From assembly GCA_028719045.1 (NCBI GenBank), contig JAQULD010000007.1, forward strand, positions 1-25,494: a DNA stretch of 25,494 nucleotides, written 5' to 3'. A program made the translations under genes and the position numbers. The notes beneath the pieces were generated by a model. It saw only the letters and a list, made by a program, of their open reading frames with translations. It had not been told where the DNA came from and made no database searches. This DNA is from Candidatus Omnitrophota bacterium. GTDB lineage: Bacteria > Omnitrophota > Koll11 > Gygaellales > Profunditerraquicolaceae. Shown piece by piece: positions 23,506-25,494 of the stretch; the stretch's first letter is position 1, and every line of letters begins with the position of its first letter.

Positions 23506-24654
23506 TTATTGCATTTTGCGGGTAAGAATGGTTATCGCGGGATATATCGCGCCTTCGCCTAAGCGGTTGTTGATCGTATCCATCGCTTTTAGCAGGTCCT
23601 CTCTACGCCTTTGTTCCGCAAATAAAGGGGCATAGTTTGAAACGGATAAATTGCTGCAGCTTATCCCTAAAGCGCGGATCGCGGGCATCCTGGGGCCGGT
23701 TCCGGCCAAAATTTGGAGGCTTTTATGGTATATCTCAAAGCCGTCATTAGTGGCTTGATGATATGTTTTCTGGCAGCCGAAATTTCCGATTTCCGGTCCG
23801 TTTAACCACAGATGTACGGTGCCGGCCACAAGGTTATTTTGCCTTAAACGCTGGGCGACCATTTCCGCTAAAAGCCTTAACCAGCCTTTAATAAACCCGG
23901 GGGTTTTCGAAGCCCTTGGCAAGGTGTATGAATGGCCGATCGACTTGGGTTTGTCTTCTTCATCATAATTTTTCAGGGCTTCATCGGAATGCAGCGATAC
24001 ATACAAAGAAAGTCCGTTTTTACCGAAATATTTCTCTAAAAATGCGGGTGATTTCTGGTATAGGTCCAGGCAGGTTTTAATGCCTAAAAGGTACAGCGAT
24101 TCGGCGGTTTTTTCGCCTACTCCGCGCAGTTTCTTGGCCGGTGTGCGGCCCAGGGTTTCTATGAGGTTTTCTTCGGTGATAATGGCTACGCCGTTTGGTT
24201 TGTTTAATTTGGAGGCTAATTTGGCCAGGAGAAAATTTTTGGCTATGCCTACGGATGCCGTTATATTAAAGGTGTCATGGATTTGTTTTCTTATTTTTTC
24301 CGCCAGGGCGCGCGGGTCAGGCGTACCGGTTATATCCATTTGGAATTCATCGATTGAGGCGTAGACAGTTTCAAAACCGTAACCTTTTAAAATTTCGAAG
24401 ATCTGCTCAGAGGTCCAGATATATTTGCTTTGGTCAGCCGGCACGAATTCAAGGTCCGGGCATATTTTGAAGGCTTCCGCGGAAGGCATTCCGGAATCGA
24501 TGCCGCGCGTTTTGGCTTCGTAACTCGCGGCGCAGACCACGGTGCGCATTTTATTGTCCCTTGATCCTACGATCAGAGGTTTTCCTTTGAGCCTGGGATT
24601 TATTGCCTGTTCAATGGACGCGAAAAAAGCGTCCATGTCGATGTGTAGTATCAT
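23506..24654 (-). CDS. dinB: DNA polymerase IV (Y-family translesion polymerase)
   Basis: 382 residues, normal for the family. Palm and finger motifs: HIDMDAFFASIEQ (metal ligand Asp6, steric gate Phe11 region), VVCAASYEAKTRGIDSGMP, and the catalytic SIDEF with Asp102/Glu103, then TASVGIAKNFLLAKLASK. The helix-hairpin-helix region is GRTPAKKLRGVGEKTAESLYLLGI, and a little-finger domain follows (SIGHSYTLPRA). The position of the usual clamp motif QLSLF reads YAPLF near residue 345, a degenerate form. It copies past damaged bases with low fidelity in the cytoplasm. It overlaps the DUF6504-like gene by 4 bases (ATGA), in an operon led by lexA, so it is expected to be SOS-induced. Confidence 0.96.
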   Translation of the reverse strand: MILHIDMDAFFASIEQAINPRLKGKPLIVGSRDNKMRTVVCAASYEAKTRGIDSGMPSAEAFKICPDLEFVPADQSKYIWTSEQIFEILKGYGFETVYASIDEFQMDITGTPDPRALAEKIRKQIHDTFNITASVGIAKNFLLAKLASKLNKPNGVAIITEENLIETLGRTPAKKLRGVGEKTAESLYLLGIKTCLDLYQKSPAFLEKYFGKNGLSLYVSLHSDEALKNYDEEDKPKSIGHSYTLPRASKTPGFIKGWLRLLAEMVAQRLRQNNLVAGTVHLWLNGPEIGNFGCQKTYHQATNDGFEIYHKSLQILAGTGPRMPAIRALGISCSNLSVSNYAPLFAEQRRREDLLKAMDTINNRLGEGAIYPAITILTRKMQ

Positions 24655-24956
24655 ATTATCTTATCAATACGCCAGCCTAAGGTTTTAGCGTTGAAAGATA
24701 TCTGGTAGAGGTCTGAGCCGGTGCTTACCGAGAAATAATTTATGGTTTCCTGGCCGCGGCGTTCCTGCCAATTATAAGTAACGCGTTTGACCTTATATTT
24801 CTTGTTATTCCAGGTAAACAGGCGCGGGTAAATTTTGCCTTGTTTAAACCAGGCAAGGACTTCGATTATCTCAGCCAGCGGTTCCTGGCCGGCAGAATCG
24901 CTGTCTTCGGGAATATGCCTGTCCCAGCGGGCTTTTGGATTGAAACTTTTATTCAT
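24651..24956 (-). CDS. DUF6504-like small protein of the SOS operon
   Basis: 101 residues. The core reads PRLFTWNNKKYKVKRVTYNWQERRG, then NYFSVSTGSDLYQISFN...GWRIDKI, which follows the pattern of DUF6504 proteins (F.W....Y.V..V...W....G...YF.V....G..Y.L), known beside ImuB/DnaE2 mutagenesis genes. The function is unknown. It lies between lexA (11 bases before) and dinB (4-base overlap), so it is almost certainly co-transcribed and damage-inducible. No signal peptide or membrane helix. Assignment is from motif memory and is tentative; the gene itself is secure from its spacing. Confidence 0.65.
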   Translation of the reverse strand: MNKSFNPKARWDRHIPEDSDSAGQEPLAEIIEVLAWFKQGKIYPRLFTWNNKKYKVKRVTYNWQERRGQETINYFSVSTGSDLYQISFNAKTLGWRIDKII

Positions 24957-24967
24957 GGCGATTAATG

Positions 24968-25494
24968 TCAGGTATATTTTCTTACTATCGTGATGAGCTT
25001 TCCCATGACTGTAAAATCTTTATAGATAGGCTGGTAATCAGGATTAGCGGCTTCAAGGTATATGGTTTGTTCTTTGCGCCTGAGTCTTTTAAGGGTAACT
25101 TCGTTATTTTCCAGCAACGCGGCGATAATGTCGCCGTTATCGGCTGCCGGCTGTTTTTTGATCACGGCGATGTCGCCGTCCATAATACCGGCTTCGATCA
25201 TGCTTTCGCCTTTTACTTTCAAGGCAAAAATGTCATCAAAGGTCAGCCTTCCCAGGAATAAATCATCGGTATCCACATAACCTTCGATATCCTCATAGGC
25301 AAAACTTGGCTTTCCCGCGGCAATAGTTGATATTATTGGGATCTTGTTGAAAGTGTTTTGCAGTAATTCTATGGCCCGGGATTTATTATTGGTGCGTTTT
25401 AAATATCCTTTTTTCTCAAGCGCGGCCAGATAATCCCGGACCGTGCCTGTGGAAGAAAATCCTGATTCCCGGGCAATTTCGCGGATAGTCGGCG
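24968..25494 (-). CDS. lexA: LexA repressor (5' end outside window)
   Basis: The frame is open to the right edge, so the first few dozen residues at most are missing; the GTG at 25276 is internal. From the edge inward: winged helix-turn-helix PTIREIARESGFSSTGTVRDYLAALEKKGYLKR, linker, self-cleavage site IAAGKP (Ala-Gly bond, codons at 25313-25318), then the S24 peptidase domain with nucleophile Ser in VKGESMIEAGIMDGD (codon 25202-25204) and general-base Lys in NEVTLKRL. All elements for RecA-stimulated autocleavage are intact. It represses SOS genes and here heads an operon with the DUF6504-like gene and dinB. Its promoter and operator lie outside the window. Confidence 0.95.
   Translation of the reverse strand, partial: PTIREIARESGFSSTGTVRDYLAALEKKGYLKRTNNKSRAIELLQNTFNKIPIISTIAAGKPSFAYEDIEGYVDTDDLFLGRLTFDDIFALKVKGESMIEAGIMDGDIAVIKKQPAADNGDIIAALLENNEVTLKRLRRKEQTIYLEAANPDYQPIYKDFTVMGKLITIVRKYT

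Noticed and set aside
1..25494. tRNA, rRNA, CRISPR array or prophage genes
   Set aside because: I found no cloverleaf-like segment, no repeat-spacer array and no integrase, capsid or tail genes while reading both strands.

Overview
The window reads as chromosomal DNA from a diderm (Gram-negative-type) bacterium, probably an uncultured lineage. It encodes a C-terminal-Phe outer-membrane barrel protein, a LolA-like periplasmic protein, a Lpp-type lipoprotein, type IV pilus/pseudopilin proteins, sigma-54 with an NtrC-class activator, and a LexA/DinB SOS cassette. The gene mix (lone REP-type transposase with GGGGACGTTTC repeats, B12-type radical SAM enzyme, PocR-GAF sensor, FeeM-like acyltransferase) resembles Omnitrophota-type genomes, but that placement is an inference from content and no search was run. 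I see no rRNA, tRNA or CRISPR array.

Layout. (1) 1-3573: tail of a type IV pilus / type II secretion-like operon: a pilin cut by the window edge, two prepilins, a PilX-like protein, a PilM/GspL-like membrane protein and a GspB/PilP-like protein. (2) 3572-4389: a single-gene REP-type transposase (RAYT) element with terminal repeats, wedged between the pilus operon and the next operon. (3) 4396-11678: a six-gene operon for an acyl ligase, a cobalamin-type radical SAM enzyme, an ABC ATPase and permease, a LolA-like protein and a DUF1302-like outer-membrane protein. It looks like synthesis, modification and export of an acylated or lipid-like compound. (4) 11675-15677: a minus-strand pair (PilZ, FeeM-like N-acyl amino acid synthase) diverging from an 892-residue AMP-ligase/ACP/acyltransferase fusion. 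(5) 15678-21348: a 356-base regulatory gap, then a membrane protein, a TPR lipoprotein, a GAF histidine kinase, an NtrC-type sigma-54 activator and a PocR-GAF sensor. They are convergent with rpoN (21375-22712, minus). (6) 22713-23505: a DUF134 regulator flanked by helically phased repeats and two DnaA-box matches. (7) 23506-25494: lexA (cut by the edge), a DUF6504-like gene and dinB on the minus strand, an SOS mutagenesis operon.

How it fits together. Regions 3 and 4 form a plausible acyl-metabolism neighbourhood: two AMP ligases, an ACP, an acyltransferase, an acyl-ACP-dependent-type N-acyltransferase, a c-di-GMP-type PilZ protein, and an export path to the outer membrane. Region 5 is a sensor/response system placed next to its own sigma factor, with a candidate sigma-54 promoter and an upstream dyad in the leader. 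Three separate promoters share one geometry (TTGACA, 17 bases, a TATAAT-like box, 6 bases, start codon), which points to leaderless mRNAs.
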